Part shown: positions 11,394-23,044 of the stretch, piece after piece
Layout of the letters: every line of letters begins with the position of its first letter
How positions within the stretch are numbered: position 1 is the stretch's first letter
Assembly (NCBI GenBank): GCA_018340375.1
Contig: JAFFJZ010000001.1
Span: 17,998,001-18,062,000 of the forward strand
Reading direction: 5' to 3'
DNA length: 64,000 nt
Source of the DNA: Gonatopus flavifemur
Lineage: Eukaryota > Arthropoda > Insecta > Hymenoptera > Dryinidae
Notes under the pieces: model-generated
What the model was told of the DNA's origin: nothing
Databases searched by the model: none
What the model saw: the letters and a program-made list of their open reading frames with translations, nothing else
Program-made: the position numbers and the translations under genes

Positions 11394-11878
11394 TAGTAAC
11401 CCCGGTTACCGGTTACCATTATTTCGACTCCTTGTCATTTCTCATTCAGCTCTCGCGAAACAACTGATCCTGTTGCAATGCCAGAGTTTCACCATAGCAG
11501 GCTCACATCAAATATCACTACCACCGTGGTGGTAAATGTTATACTGGCACTTATGTAAAATGGTGTTATCATTCCAACTCCTCTGCCAGTACTGGCAATC
11601 CAACTGGTTCCATAATGGTCGCTCTAGATTTGCCGGTACTGGCACCTCCGGCAACAGTAGTGAGCCAGTAGCGGCCCGTGTTTCCATTCTCACATGGTTA
11701 GCGGTGTCAAATGGAATCCAACTCAAATGGTGTCGACTTCAACAACTTATTGTGTTAATTCCACTGTAACTGAAGTTATTCCAACATCAGAGCCTGGATT
11801 GGACTTTTTGGGAACATTTTGGGTGCCTTTTTCACTCCGTTTTTTGTGAAGTTCAATTTCCTCCATTATCTATACCGT

Positions 11879-12015
11879 AAAACGGGGTTACTTTGACTTT
11901 CAAGGATAACTTTGACGGCCCTTATGCTGCATAGGTTCAAACCGTACTTTGGCGCTACGTCAAAGCGGTCCAGGGCTATCAAAGTAACCCCTTAAAAGTC
12001 AAAGTAAACCTGTTT
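11879..12015. mobile_element. 137-bp MITE with GTTACTTTGA words
   Basis: Inverted ends AAAACGGGGTTACTTTGAC (11879) and AAAAGTCAAAGTAAACCTG (complement at the right) bound a short element. It contains further copies of the word: GATAACTTTGACGG and ATCAAAGTAACCCC. There is no coding capacity. The layout (terminal word repeated inside) is like the pogo-like MITE at 59716. Confidence 0.65.
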
Positions 12016-12093
12016 CATGGGAGTTTATAATGCTGATGATGATGGATTCAATGATTCCGTTTGATGTTTTCAATTACTTCTTATCACAACGTA

Positions 12094-12285
12094 CACTGAG
12101 AGAAGGATTTAGTTATAGTTACCGACATACAGATTCACAACTGGACCTTTGGTTATAGTTACCAAACTTTAGTTATTATTACCAAATCCTGGTAATAGTT
12201 ACCAAATCTTGGTGATGATAAACCAATCATATATTTGAGCAAACCAAATTCATTTGTTAACTATAACTAGGTTCTTTTATCAGTG
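12094..12285. mobile_element. 192-bp CACTGAGAG MITE
   Basis: Starts CACTGAGAGAAGGATTTAG, ends GTTCTTTTATCAGTG, bordered by TA on both sides (12092-12093 and 12286-12287). The interior repeats TTATAGTTACC and related words. It shares termini with the nested element at 9609-11393 and is a small relative of it. Confidence 0.75.
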
Positions 12286-12439
12286 TACTCATTCTTGATT
12301 ACTTGTAATTCCGTATCAGTGAATAAGTATGACGAAATATCTTACATTTACATCAGACTCCATCCATAATATACATGATAGCTGTGAATTATAATGAACA
12401 TGAATAGGGAAGCATACAATATGAATTAGTTTTTAGCTT

Positions 12440-12700
12440 ACAATCTAACGAGTCGAAAGAGAAACCAACTAAGAACGCCGGCAAACGTACGAAGTTAATT
12501 TGCATCGTCAAATCGGTGCGGTAGAGACAATTCTCAGAGCAGCTATTAACTTTCGGGTGCCGAAAGTAGAGACTTCTTAAAAGTCTAGATTGGAACCCTC
12601 GGGGCGTCGTTCTAAGTGAAAACGAGGTGTTGGTATAAGATGGTTACTCAAGAGGTGTTTTGGAAACGACGCTGGAACCCTTTTTCTCTTTCAAGAGAGC
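12440..12700. other. GC-richer segment with stacked hairpins
   Basis: It is compositionally richer than its surroundings. Stems seen: CTTTCGGGTGCCGAAAG, GACTTCTTAAAAGTC and GGCGTCGTT (12604) with AACGACGCT (12665). TGGAACCCT occurs twice, at 12591 and 12672. No coding frame is convincing. It could be a structured non-coding RNA, a UTR exon or an old repeat. Confidence 0.25.
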
Positions 12701-15700
12701 AGTTTGTTGTGTCATTGAAGAACTCATCTACAGGGCAAGAGGGTTCCTATTCTTCAAAATCAAGCTATTTCAGACTGAACAAATGTCTAAGATGACTTGA
12801 GTTCTTTTTTATTTTTCTCTGGAGGATATTATCGATTTCTTCTTCACCCAGGTGGCGAAATTTTATGAATTCTCATGAAAACTGTCATAATTCCCATCTT
12901 CGCTCAGAATTTGATAATGAAATCAATCGTGGTAAGTTGAGATAAATTACACAAGAAAATATGAAACATGTTTTCATCTTAGGAACCAATTTGAATTATA
13001 TATCCATTTTGTACTCCAATACGATACGAATGTACGATATTTCGTATTGCAAGCTTCGAAAGGTTTACGAAATATTTGTATTCCATACATGCCAAATGCT
13101 GGACGAGCTTTGAACAGAAGGAACAAGGACATCACATACATGTATTCATATTAACAAATTAAAATCTGATCGCATAATCGTGGAAATTACTACAGCAAAT
13201 ATCGTAAAATCGAGCACGTGAACGATATTATTATTCCAAAGAAGTCTGAAGGAACTCGTTCAAAAAACGTGCGGCGAAAGACTGAGGTTGCAATATCACA
13301 TGATGCATCATACATATTGTTGAAAGTGAAAGAGAATCGAAAACGGCTTGTGGAGGTAGTTGACAAGGGTAACCAGTCAAGTGCGGCCGTTTAATACACG
13401 TTGTGATACATTTGTGTATTGTGTACACATAAGATACGCTATGTACCGTGTAGGGAGACCTCATAAATTGTACACCGCTAAGCAATGTGTGCCATGCAAG
13501 CTTCTCTCCCCCTCTCGACTTTCGAGAATCGAAAGATGAAGAATCTTGTTTCCAGGTCGCCGATACACACGATACGTACAGGATATATATAGGTGAGCAC
13601 CATATGGTGTGCACTGGTGAACTTTGTATCGAGAACGAAACAAAAAAAAATAGGAAAAATAATAATGCGACTCTGTACGTCTTACATGCAGAGATATTTT
13701 TTTAGATTTATCGAGGTATATGAGCTTCCGAGGCAAGAGTTTATTGCCATGCCTGTTTTATGTAGATCCTTCCCTATATATGAGTTCAATGCGAGGGATT
13801 AATATGGCGAGACAATTTATGAGAGCCTCCTTCTTCTTCCTTCTTCCTTCTTCCTATCATCTCAACTCACGTTATGAGATTGTCTTTCGGAGAAGGAACA
13901 CTTTCAAGCAAATCATTTTTCATCAACAAATTCTCAAATTCATTTTCATTTAGCAGCCAAGGAGCTTTGACAGAGAGATTCAGAATTTCTAAAGCTTATT
14001 AATGAACATTAACAATCTCCAAAATCCATGACAAATACGCGTATATTTGTGCGCTGAAATTGGTATACGTCGCGTTTCAAGATACAAAGCTCACTGAGTT
14101 TCAAGATTTATTAAAACAGCTCGTTTCAAGCAAATTGCCGCACGGATCTTGAAGATTTTCCCTCGTTTCTCTGCCTTGCTAGTCAAGCGCATCGCGTCTG
14201 AGAGCGTTGCATTACCGCACAAGAGCCTCCCTCTGCATGTCTCGAATCTCCACGCGGTATACGATTCGCTGTATGTATCACGTTGACGTATACATACAAG
14301 AAATCTATTTCATACAGGGTACACATTATTACATACAGAAATTGCAAGGATCTGTGACTCGTTATGTCGTGTCTCTAGTACTTCTTCACCGAGTAGTATA
14401 TGGAATTATTTACTCCGTTACAAATAAGATATATACATGTACGATTGATGTGTTTTTCATATTCGAATGAATTCAAATTAAAAATATGAATTTTCCCACA
14501 ATTAAAGTCCCACAGTTTAAATACATTAGAGAAAGGATTTCTTCTCTTCGAGCGAGGTTTCTCAAGTGGCAGCTGTGGATCGAATAATTTGTATTACATC
14601 CCTCTCTCTCTCTCTTCTGAAACAGTACTGAAACAGGATTCAATTAGGTTGGGTAGGGCATACGAACTCCGAAACACAGGGGATTCTCAACTAAATTTCT
14701 CTCTAATGAATCAAGCAGATGCTACAATTGTGATTCTCTCTTGAGCAACGCGGATGAGGATATTTATTGATTGATACGATGTCTGGTTTCCATCGTTGTT
14801 CATTATCTAATCAACGTAATCGAATTTCAAGCGCTTCTAATTATTGTTATTTCCAGGTATCTCATAGGATATTTTAACAATAGTTCACTAGCGAATCGGG
14901 AAATTTCTCTGATAAATTATGAATAAGATAATCCGAATCGTTGCGCATCGTTATTCGCATCACATCCGAATCAACTGAAGTAAAAGATATATTCCCAACG
15001 TTTCCTCATGTGCATACGAATGGAATCGTCTTTTCTGGAAATGCTTTAGACATCGCGATCTTGCGCGAACACACACACAACAAGTTTCGTGCAGGGAAAT
15101 GAGCTCCGATGTACCATCTTTGAATCTCCTTGATCCTTGGCGGATATTCGAGGAATCCATGAACTGAGGGTGATGAATCCAACAGTCCCTCTTTCTCTCT
15201 TCCAAGCGTGCATACACGCGTGTCTTCGTGGGATAATCAATTCGTATTTTGTGGCTCACATAGTACAAGCTATACGCTGCTAGTGGTGGTATTAATAATT
15301 TTAATGATAGAGAAATAGCGGTGGTGGTAGTAGAAGCAGCAGTACCAAGTGGCATCACCCTCATTCGGAGAATGGTAAATGCGACCTGTCACGACTTGGT
15401 ACACCTGCTTTGAATACGAGATTATCACTTTCCATGATAGCTATTACACACTTGAATATGTACATGGATGTAGAGCGTCTTATGTGGCGCTGGAATGAAA
15501 AATTTATATAATTCCTTCTGAAGAATTATACCATAAAAGAAATAAATGAACAAATTCAAATGAATATTTCAAAGAGTCGAAACGATTCTTGAATGGAATT
15601 CCATGCAATCTTCTTGAAAAAAAACAACGTCCCTTTTCGGATGCATAAGAACAAAGCTTCTCTTGACGTAGGATAAGTATTTTAGCATTCTTTCATCTCT

Positions 15701-18700
15701 ACAACAAAGTATGTTATCGATCTCAACTGTCCATAGAAAACTCTAACTACCATCAACTTGTAGAAATATGATTTCTCAGTGGCGTGGTATATATTTCAGC
15801 CATTTTAAAGCACAAAGCATTCTCGTGTTGAAAAACATTCCTTGGTCTCACATTTCAATGGTATCATTTCAACAATCACAATAATCAAACATAACCATAG
15901 AGAGATGCAAGTGAAGAGAGAGAAAAAGAGAGCACTTTTTTCTCGTCAAATTTCTAGAGTCGTCAAGTATAAAAATTCTCATTGAGTTTGAATTTTATTT
16001 TTTTGTCCCCCTTATTCACGAGGAAACAAAATGACATCCTACGTTTTCCCATTTTTTCTTTCAGCTTTTTTCCCCGAATTCTTTTGTAGACGGACGCTCG
16101 TCGTCGCGCCGGAAATAACGCGTATCCGACGACCGGACGTGAAGTGCCGTGGTCATTTCCGTGGAACAGGCACATAAATGTGTGCGCAAATACTCACCTA
16201 TATTCACATACACACGGACATGGAATACCCTTAAACGCCAAGTATAAATTCTCTCGGTTCCTTCTATCTCGTCATATACGAAAACGTCGTCAGTGAATGA
16301 GAAAATCGCGTCAACGCAACCCTCGGACGTGATTCAACTCGAACTCGATTTTGTGCAAGACTGGCATCATCGCGAATGAAACTAACCTTGCGATGTATTG
16401 TATATAGGTTACTTTGAAAATTTTATGAAATTTCACAGCTATCGGACAACGAAGGTGTACAAAAATACTTGCGATTACTTCTGATGGAGGATTATTATGT
16501 CCCTCTATATGATTCGTCAAGTTTGTTCGCAAAGGAAAATGATGAATACGTTACATCGTTTGGTGAGAATTCTCATAGAATTCTCAAGAGTAAATAAAGA
16601 GCGTTGAACATTGTTTGGTCAAAAGTTTTACAACCTTTCAGCAAGCGTGTGTAATAACTATCGAAACAATTGCTTTCCCCGCAATCGCCGGAGAAAGGGA
16701 AAATACTTTGATGATGAACGGATTGTTCCTTGGATTTTCATTTCTCGTTTTTCTTGTGTTGCATTCTTTCAAATTCAACCTTTCCTTTCCGTCGGAGAAC
16801 GGATTTTCATTGATTATTCTGTTTTTCTTTCTTCCATCGTTCAACCGAAGGGAATTCAAACGAACGCTTTCAATGTTTATTCATATATTTTTCTTCCTCA
16901 CGGAGACATTTTATTCACGTATAGAACAAGATCGTTCAGAATTCGAGTGAAGCGCTATGCAACGTTGCTAAAACGATTCTGAAAATTCTGTGAATTTCTC
17001 ACGGGATTCACGCGAATCATCCTTTTACTCGGTGCTCTTCCCTCATCCTCCCGTCGGCTCCTCACACCCGAGTTCAGGCATCAAACTTCTCTTACGAAAG
17101 CGCTAAATCGCACACGCGGCGACGATGTATATAGATATACTTATAGCACCTATCATGGGAAGTGCTAATCGTGTATTCGAAGCGAGTATACCAAGCCGTG
17201 ACAGGTCACATTTACCATTCCTTGAATGCGGGAGATGCTGTTGCTACTGTTCGCCACGACTACACACGGATGAAGTTAGTAATATAATATTACAAGTATT
17301 ACATTGAATGTCTTACCAACCTCATCCGAGGAAAATTTCTTTTACGTCTTCTTTTTTGCTCCTTCCGGAGTATGATATTATCTCGATAATCCGTCGTTGA
17401 TCGATGGATGCTTGGAAAGATACAAGGATTCTTACGTATTTTAATAAAACTCCTCATTCACGGAAGTCTCTCGTTTACCCGGGGTTCTTCGTTCAACGAT
17501 TAGAGCGTGAAGTGAGCGATACACGAAGTGTTTCCAATTCATGGCAAGTGACAAATAGTTCTCTTAATCGGGCGAACCTTGGGATGACTCGAAGACATAC
17601 CAAAGTGAAAATGGGCCACATTGAACAGACGCACCTGCGCAACACTGAATATCCTCTTCCTGTATGTACCCGCGAACAGAGCCCGAATAGTTCAGACCAC
17701 ATTGTTTCCAAACTACTACACACCACTTTACAGATGTGCCATTATTGCATATAAATGTACGCGTGACTATGTTTACGAATGCGTTTGTCTCTGTGTTCTC
17801 ACGGACTCCTGTGCGAGTATTCGTGCATTTACCTTACTCTAATGCTGTTCCTGACTTTGGAATAGACGCACAAGCTCGTGCTAATGGTTCGCTAAGTGGC
17901 ATTTCCATTGTCCAGAACGTGGAATATCCCGACAATAAACACTCCTTGACGATTCCGGGATGATATCCAAATCAGTTTTCTGGCACAAATAACGATGATG
18001 ATGATGATAAATGATACTCATCTTCAAATCCATATTCAACTATATAATATCTATTGCTCATTCAATTTATGAACAACGATGGCACAATTGTTTGAATGGA
18101 AAACGAAGAAGGGATTTTTAAATTCCTCAGAACACGTAAAAAATGCGCAGAAGATCACGATGTTGAATTGAAGAGTTGATTCGTGCATAATAACGATGAG
18201 TCTCTTGATAAGGCGTTTAAGACAGATTTCAATTTCTTTTCTTCCTTCTTTTCTTGTCGTCTGCCATCTAATAATCACAAAAGAAGATTCGTTTTTCAAA
18301 ACTTCTTACTTGTGTTTCAAGCTACGAGATATCTTGGGTTGAAAAGTATGAAGTGAAAAGAAACCACGTGGAGTTAAACGACGTAGAAATTCTTTTTAAT
18401 GTGAAAACCGTGCACGACGAAGGAAGAATGAATGAAAGAAAGAAAGAAAGAAAGAAAGAGAAGTGGTTGAGGATGAAAAGTCTCTCGAGCATTCACGGTT
18501 TCCTATTAAATTTAATCCTCGAGGTGGGTGAGATCTATATCATCGTAAGAAGGCGACAACTTGTCAAAAAGAAAAAAAAACAAACGTACAAACCAACGAA
18601 AGAGAAATAAAGAAAAACGAATTCGTATTTCGTCATTTTGAACATGTATTTTCTTTAGAAATTACGTGAATCCGCTTCGAGTCGTTTCAATACCACATAA

Positions 18701-20187
18701 ACTGATATCCCTGTATAACAGGGAATTGTTAATTTTGTGATTTTGTAAAGGATCAACAAAAATTCGTCAATTCGAAGAATAGTGAGATGAATGCTTTTGA
18801 AATTCGAATAATTATCATTTTTGTTTAACCGCGCTCTCCAACTTTATTCAATTTTATTTCCCCTGGTATCACATTGAAATTCTCTGCAAAATAAGTAGCT
18901 TATTTTGGCGATGGGATTATAAAAATCATACAACAGAGGTACAATAATTCCTGTATATGAATTCAACTTCTATTTACAATTCTCTACAATCATTCCATTT
19001 CGTACAAACACAAATTTAAACTTCGAGCGGAAGCATATTTTCCAAAGAACTTGATGCTCTTCTTGCTTTGAATAATAACGATGGTTTCTCAATAAAATTT
19101 CAACTTTTAAATGTAATTTAGCATAGGAAATTGCTATTCCAAGGTAAACTGCTTTTTCAAGGGAAATTTGAAGGGTTTGAAACTATCAATGGGAAAACTA
19201 GTTCATCTTCAGACTCACCTGAACCATGCGTCTTCAATTTTCTACTCCAGCGAAAAGTAACTTCACAACTTGCTGACCGGTTGGACTAACTTCGAGTCAA
19301 TAACAAAAAAAAAACATTCAACACGCTTCAAAATGATATCGAAACCAGAGCACGTATTATTCATTAGTTTTCAGCGTTAATTAATGATCATTCTTGAGTA
19401 ACTTCAAGAACGTTTTGGTGAGTGCGGATGAGTAATTTTCTTTCGAAGATTAAGTGTTACTTATCGAGCATTTTCAAGATTTCTCACGTGGAATGATTGT
19501 AATTTCTTCAGGTTTTATTATATTACATGTTTTATACCCACTCAAATGATTGAAAATACTATTATTCTCTGTACAGATTCATTTGAACGATCACATGGTG
19601 TTTTAGTTTTCAAATAATAATAATAATAATGCTCGTAATAAACATGAATCATTCATTATTCCAGCAGAATTCTAAATATTTGATCAGTGGTTCAAATGGA
19701 TTTCTACTCTGAACTGAAACTACTCTTCTGGGAAATCCTTGTTTCATTATAGTCAAATAAATACTTGGATGATCAAGTGACGTCGAATTCAGCAATTTAT
19801 TTTAGTGTGAGTTTGTATCAAAAGATCGAGGAATATGTAGATTTCAACCATCAAGCTAGGTCTTCTATTGACTTTGTATGTCAGGAATCAACAGTGGCAA
19901 CAAGCGGTTGAGTATGAAGCTTGTGACATGACGTTCTATGATGTTGTGGAGGACGAAAGGGAGCATAAACATCTCCTTCTCTGGTTTCTCGAATCAGCCT
20001 TAAAGCATAAATCACGTCACAAAGTATTTCTATGCACCGTTGAACAATTCATAAGGGTAAACTAATGTAAGTATACTATTTATACGTGTTATGATGAGTG
20101 TTATTCTCAAAACTTCGAATTTCTCTACTATTCTTATAAAATTCTTTGCATAGGATGACTTGAGGAGATATCACCCCTGAGACGCTA
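12701..20187. other. AT-rich DNA, no supported gene
   Basis: Open frames of 110-134 codons at 13231-13614 (-), 14960-15364 (-) and 16611-16982 (+) show no recognisable family and no splice context. A GAAA tract lies at 18434-18460. A weak exon-like block at 19893-20054 has an acceptor GTATGTCAG but no recognised protein. Confidence 0.5.
18434..18460 (+). repeat. (GAAA)n microsatellite
   Basis: About six tandem GAAA units within AT-rich DNA, with no gene evidence around them. Confidence 0.9.
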
Positions 20188-20304
20188 CACGGAAAAAAAA
20201 TGATGTTGGATTTACAACATTTCGTTCGATCACCATAGAAACCCCTAATGTTTCTATGGTGATCGAACGAAACATTGTAAATCCAACATCATCTTTTTTC
20301 CGTG
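20188..20304. mobile_element. 117-bp hairpin MITE
   Basis: Two arms of about 54 bp with a 7-nt loop (CCCTAAT). Termini CACGGAAAAAAA and TTTTTTCCGTG are bordered by TA (20186-20187 and 20305-20306). Arms differ at only a few positions, one being AACATTTCG against AATGTTTCG. It belongs to the CACGGAG-end group seen at 905, 22863 and 46013. There is no coding capacity. The fold is like a small-RNA precursor. Confidence 0.9.
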
Positions 20305-21249
20305 TACAAATTTCGCATCGGCTGTTTCATTTGAAAACTGTTGAATAAATTCGTATATTACTGTGTCCAAAAAGTAAGGTGACATTTGAATTTAGACTCT
20401 GTGCGCGAATATATTTGGGGTAGCACTTGTATTTTTGGGTTCGTCAGACTGTCTTTGATATTCGTGCTTAAGGGCACATCAAAATATTTATTAATGTTTG
20501 AGAAACGGTTCGTTTTGCAAGCTGCTGGAGGTGAATTTTTCGATTTTTATAATGTCTGCATTCGTTGAGCAAATAATTTGTATTGAATTTTGTTTGCGGA
20601 ATTAATTTTTCGCTGCTGATTCGTTGAGAATGGTGCGGAAAGCCTTTGGTGATGAGGCTATGTGGAAAAAAAATGTTCACAAGTGGTACAAGAGTTCCAA
20701 GAAGGTCGAGAACGTGTCGAAGACGAAAAGCGTCTCGGTCGACCATCAACTTCAACTGACGAAGTTCACGTTCAAAAAATCAAAGATTTGGTGCTCGTAA
20801 ATCGTCGATTAACAATTAGAGATCTTTCTGATGAAGTTGGCATTCCAAAAGGATCAGTCGATACCATTTTGAAGGATGTTTTGAGCCTCAGACGCGTCAA
20901 ATCTTGATTGGTACCGAAAACACTAAATTTCCTGGGAAAATATCGTCGCGTTGAAGTTTGTAAAACAATGTTTTCTGACTATCAGGACAAGATGAGACGT
21001 GAATTTATGCTTACGACCCGGAAACAACCGATCAATCCAGTGAATATCGCGTTGAAGGTGAAGCAAAACCAAAGAAACCGATTATTATTCTTCGATGATC
21101 GTGGTGTTGTGCATTTTGAGTTCCTTTCGCTGGGTCAAACTGTCAACAAAGAATATTATTTGAGCGTTATGCATCGTTTATGTGAAGCTATTCGCCTAAA
21201 GAGAACGGAATTGTCGCGAGATAACTCTTGGTTTTTGCACCACGACAAT

Positions 21250-22454
21250 CCCGTATGGAAATTTGTCCGGGCGTCCTGTATTGAATATAGGCCCTGTATG
21301 GGCTTAAATCTGATATCCAAACTTAGGATGGCCTAGCCTTAACCACTAAGGGGCCTAGTCGGGTTTCTGATATTTGGCCTGATTTTTCTAACTCAGGGCC
21401 ACCCATACAAGGCCCATGTGGGGACAAGATGCATTTCCAATGTTTCCCCCTGTTTGAAAAATTTAGGCGCACCCTACTAAAGCCCGTATAGGGCCTTGCT
21501 AGGCTTTCCATATTTTCCCAAAGATTTTAATTCAGGCGCACCCTACTACAGCCCGTATAGGGTCTTGCTAGGCTTTCCATATTCTTCCAAAGATTTTAAT
21601 TGAGGCGCACCCTACTACAACCCGTATAGGGCCTTGCTAGGCTTCTCATATTCTCCCAAAGATTTTAATTTAAGCACACCTGTACACAATCCTCGCAGGG
21701 CCGACCTGCATTACCAATATTCCTCTTGTTTTGAAAAGTTAGGCGCACCCAACCTTGGTTGAAAACAGCAATATATAACCCCTTCATTCAACTAAAGTTT
21801 TAAACTATTCACAATTCGAAGTCTTTACATGGATCCATTTTTATAGCCAAATTTCTGTCGTTTTGATCGAGCACAGGAATGAAATGCAAGAAATTTTCCA
21901 TTTGATATTAGATAAAAGTCAATAGTTTCGGTTTCACTGAATAAATTCAATGAGATAAAAATTTTATAATCAATGAATTGATGGAAAATCATAATGATAA
22001 TTAATACTTCATACTCGTAGACATAACAATGAAAAAGGGAACGTTGTATGAACTGAAAGGTACTTGATTCATTAAGAAACAATAAAAATAATCATTTTAA
22101 TATATCAAATGATCAAATCTGACCAGGCCCTGACCAGGCCCCGAATAGAACTGGGGAATGTCATAAATCATTTCTACCCGGGTAAGAATTTGATTCTCTC
22201 CTCGCGATATTCATCTAATTTGATAATCTATGCAAAAATTTATTACACATTCAAAGGCCCTAGTTTCAGAGCCTGCATTGGCCCCATCATGGGTGTCCTA
22301 TATAGGCCCAAGTTAGGAATACAGTACAGGCCCTGGAAATGAGAGCGTGACAATCCTGTCTAGGCCCTATGAAGGTAACCAAAACAGGGCCTGGAATAAA
22401 TTAAGGACGCCTAGTTTGGCCCTAACTGGCGCCAAGAATTAATTTCCACACGGG
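21250..22454 (+). mobile_element. CCCGTGTGG element, copy 1 (GGCCC-word lineage)
   Basis: Ends CCCGTATGGAAATTTGTCC and, on the opposite strand, CCCGTGTGGAAATTAATTC. The flanking dinucleotide AT is duplicated, and removing the element plus one AT restores the mariner reading HHDNAVAYNA. The 1205-bp interior holds more than a dozen GGCCC/GGGCC words in both orientations, three 69-bp tandem units (21466-21672) and an AT-rich unique centre (about 21750-22110). Its first 170 bp and last 200 bp match copy 2 at 32117-32990. It has no coding capacity and is a non-autonomous DNA transposon of unassigned superfamily. Confidence 0.85.
21466..21740 (+). repeat. 69-bp tandem repeat inside the CCCGTGTGG element
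   Basis: Units start at 21466, 21535 and 21604 with GGCGCACCCTACTA and include CCCGTATAGGG, CTTGCTAGGCTT and CAAAGATTTTAATT. A degenerate fourth unit starts at 21673. The first three differ by only a few bases, so expansion was recent or is being homogenised. Copy 2 at 32117 has only one partial unit. Confidence 0.9.
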
Positions 22455-22862
22455 ATGCGGTGGCTTACAATGCATTGATTCTCCGTGACTATTTCGCAAA
22501 AAACTCGACCCATATCGTTCCACAACCACCGTATTCCCGTGTTTTGGCACCAAGCGACTTCTGGTTATCCAAAAAATTCAAAAGACCGCTCAGGGGACAC
22601 CGTTTTGAGTCGATAGAGTAGATCCAAGCCGGATCGAAGAGAGAGCTGAAGGCCATCCTGGAAACCGATTTCAACCACTGTTTCGAAGATTGGAAAATGC
22701 GTTGACATAAGTGCATTGTATCCGGGAGGGGGGGGGGGGATTACTTCGAAGGCGATGAACTTGATTTGGGAGAATAAATAAAGATTTTTTGAAATAAATG
22801 CCATGTCACCTTATTTTTTGGACACAATAGTACATTGGTTCAGGCGAAAAGAAAGTTCACTG

Positions 22863-23044
22863 CACGGAGAAAATATTTCATCAAATATTACAGTGTAGCA
22901 CCGGATTAGGGCGCCACATCGGTTTCTTCGAGAAAAATTACTGTTTGATTCTATGCAACCACACAGTAATTTTTCTCGAAGAAACCGATGTGGCGCCCTG
23001 ATCCGGTGCTACACTGTATTATTGAATAAAATATTTTCTCCGTG
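22863..23044. mobile_element. 182-bp hairpin MITE
   Basis: Arms of 82 bp with about five mismatches surround an 18-nt loop (22945-22962). Termini are CACGGAGAAAATATTT and its complement. Flanks are TG on both sides, where the group usually has TA. It lies 35 bp from the right end of the dead mariner. The arms contain GGCGCCACATCGG. There is no coding capacity. Confidence 0.9.

Larger units (their letters stand above)
8739..11698 (+). mobile_element. CCCATGTGG element, copy A, split by nested insertion
   Basis: Left end CCCATGTGGAAATAGCCAG; right end TTCTCACATGG near 11697. Removing the nested element at 9609-11393 leaves about 1.17 kb, close to the 1.11 kb left in copy B (57575-62023, opposite strand) after its own insertion is removed. 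The interior carries many CTGGC / GCCAG words, often as CCAGTATTGAGCCAG or GCCAGTACTGGC, in both orientations. A tRNA-like module lies at 9405-9480. There is no coding capacity. Flanking dinucleotides are TC and TA, so a target duplication is not clear for this copy. The superfamily is unassigned; CMC-type elements are one possibility because of the CCC ends. Confidence 0.75.
20552..22777 (+). pseudogene. Mariner transposase, multiply broken
   Basis: DD34D-type mariner transposase remains. The frame opens MSAFVEQIICIEF, has a stop at about codon 19, shifts frame after HKWYK, continues through the HTH region (GRPSTSTDE, LTIRDLSDEVGIPKGS), meets a stop after LRRVKS, then reads LVPKTLNF. The first catalytic Asp motif (TGDETW-like) is deleted between DYQDK and YAYDPET. 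The second motif HHDN is cut by the inserted element, with TSD AT at 21248-21249 and 22455-22456. After it the frame resumes ILRDYFAKNSTH, then SRVLAPSDFW with the third Asp. Two more stops follow near the C-terminus, where a G tract at 22727-22739 also disturbs the frame. It cannot make an active enzyme. Confidence 0.9.
20361..22827 (+). mobile_element. Dead mariner element interrupted by a second transposon
   Basis: Terminal inverted repeats CTGTGTCCAAAAAGTAAGGT (left) and, reversed at the right, TTGTGTCCAAAAAATAAGGT, each next to TA (20359-20360 and 22828-22829). The 2467-bp span becomes about 1.26 kb, a normal mariner length, once the inserted element at 21250-22454 is removed. The transposase inside is broken at many points. 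A hairpin MITE (22863) sits 35 bp beyond its right end. Confidence 0.9.

Noticed and set aside
17125..17307. Frame ending CYCSPRLHTDE before a GTTAGT, considered as the exon preceding VVHGV
   Set aside because: The donor is weak, no signal peptide is clear, and the match to the expected Cys-His-Pro pattern is too loose.
19868..20065. 66-codon frame with exon-like edges
   Set aside because: Peptide not recognised, and about 70 random frames of this size are expected from base composition.
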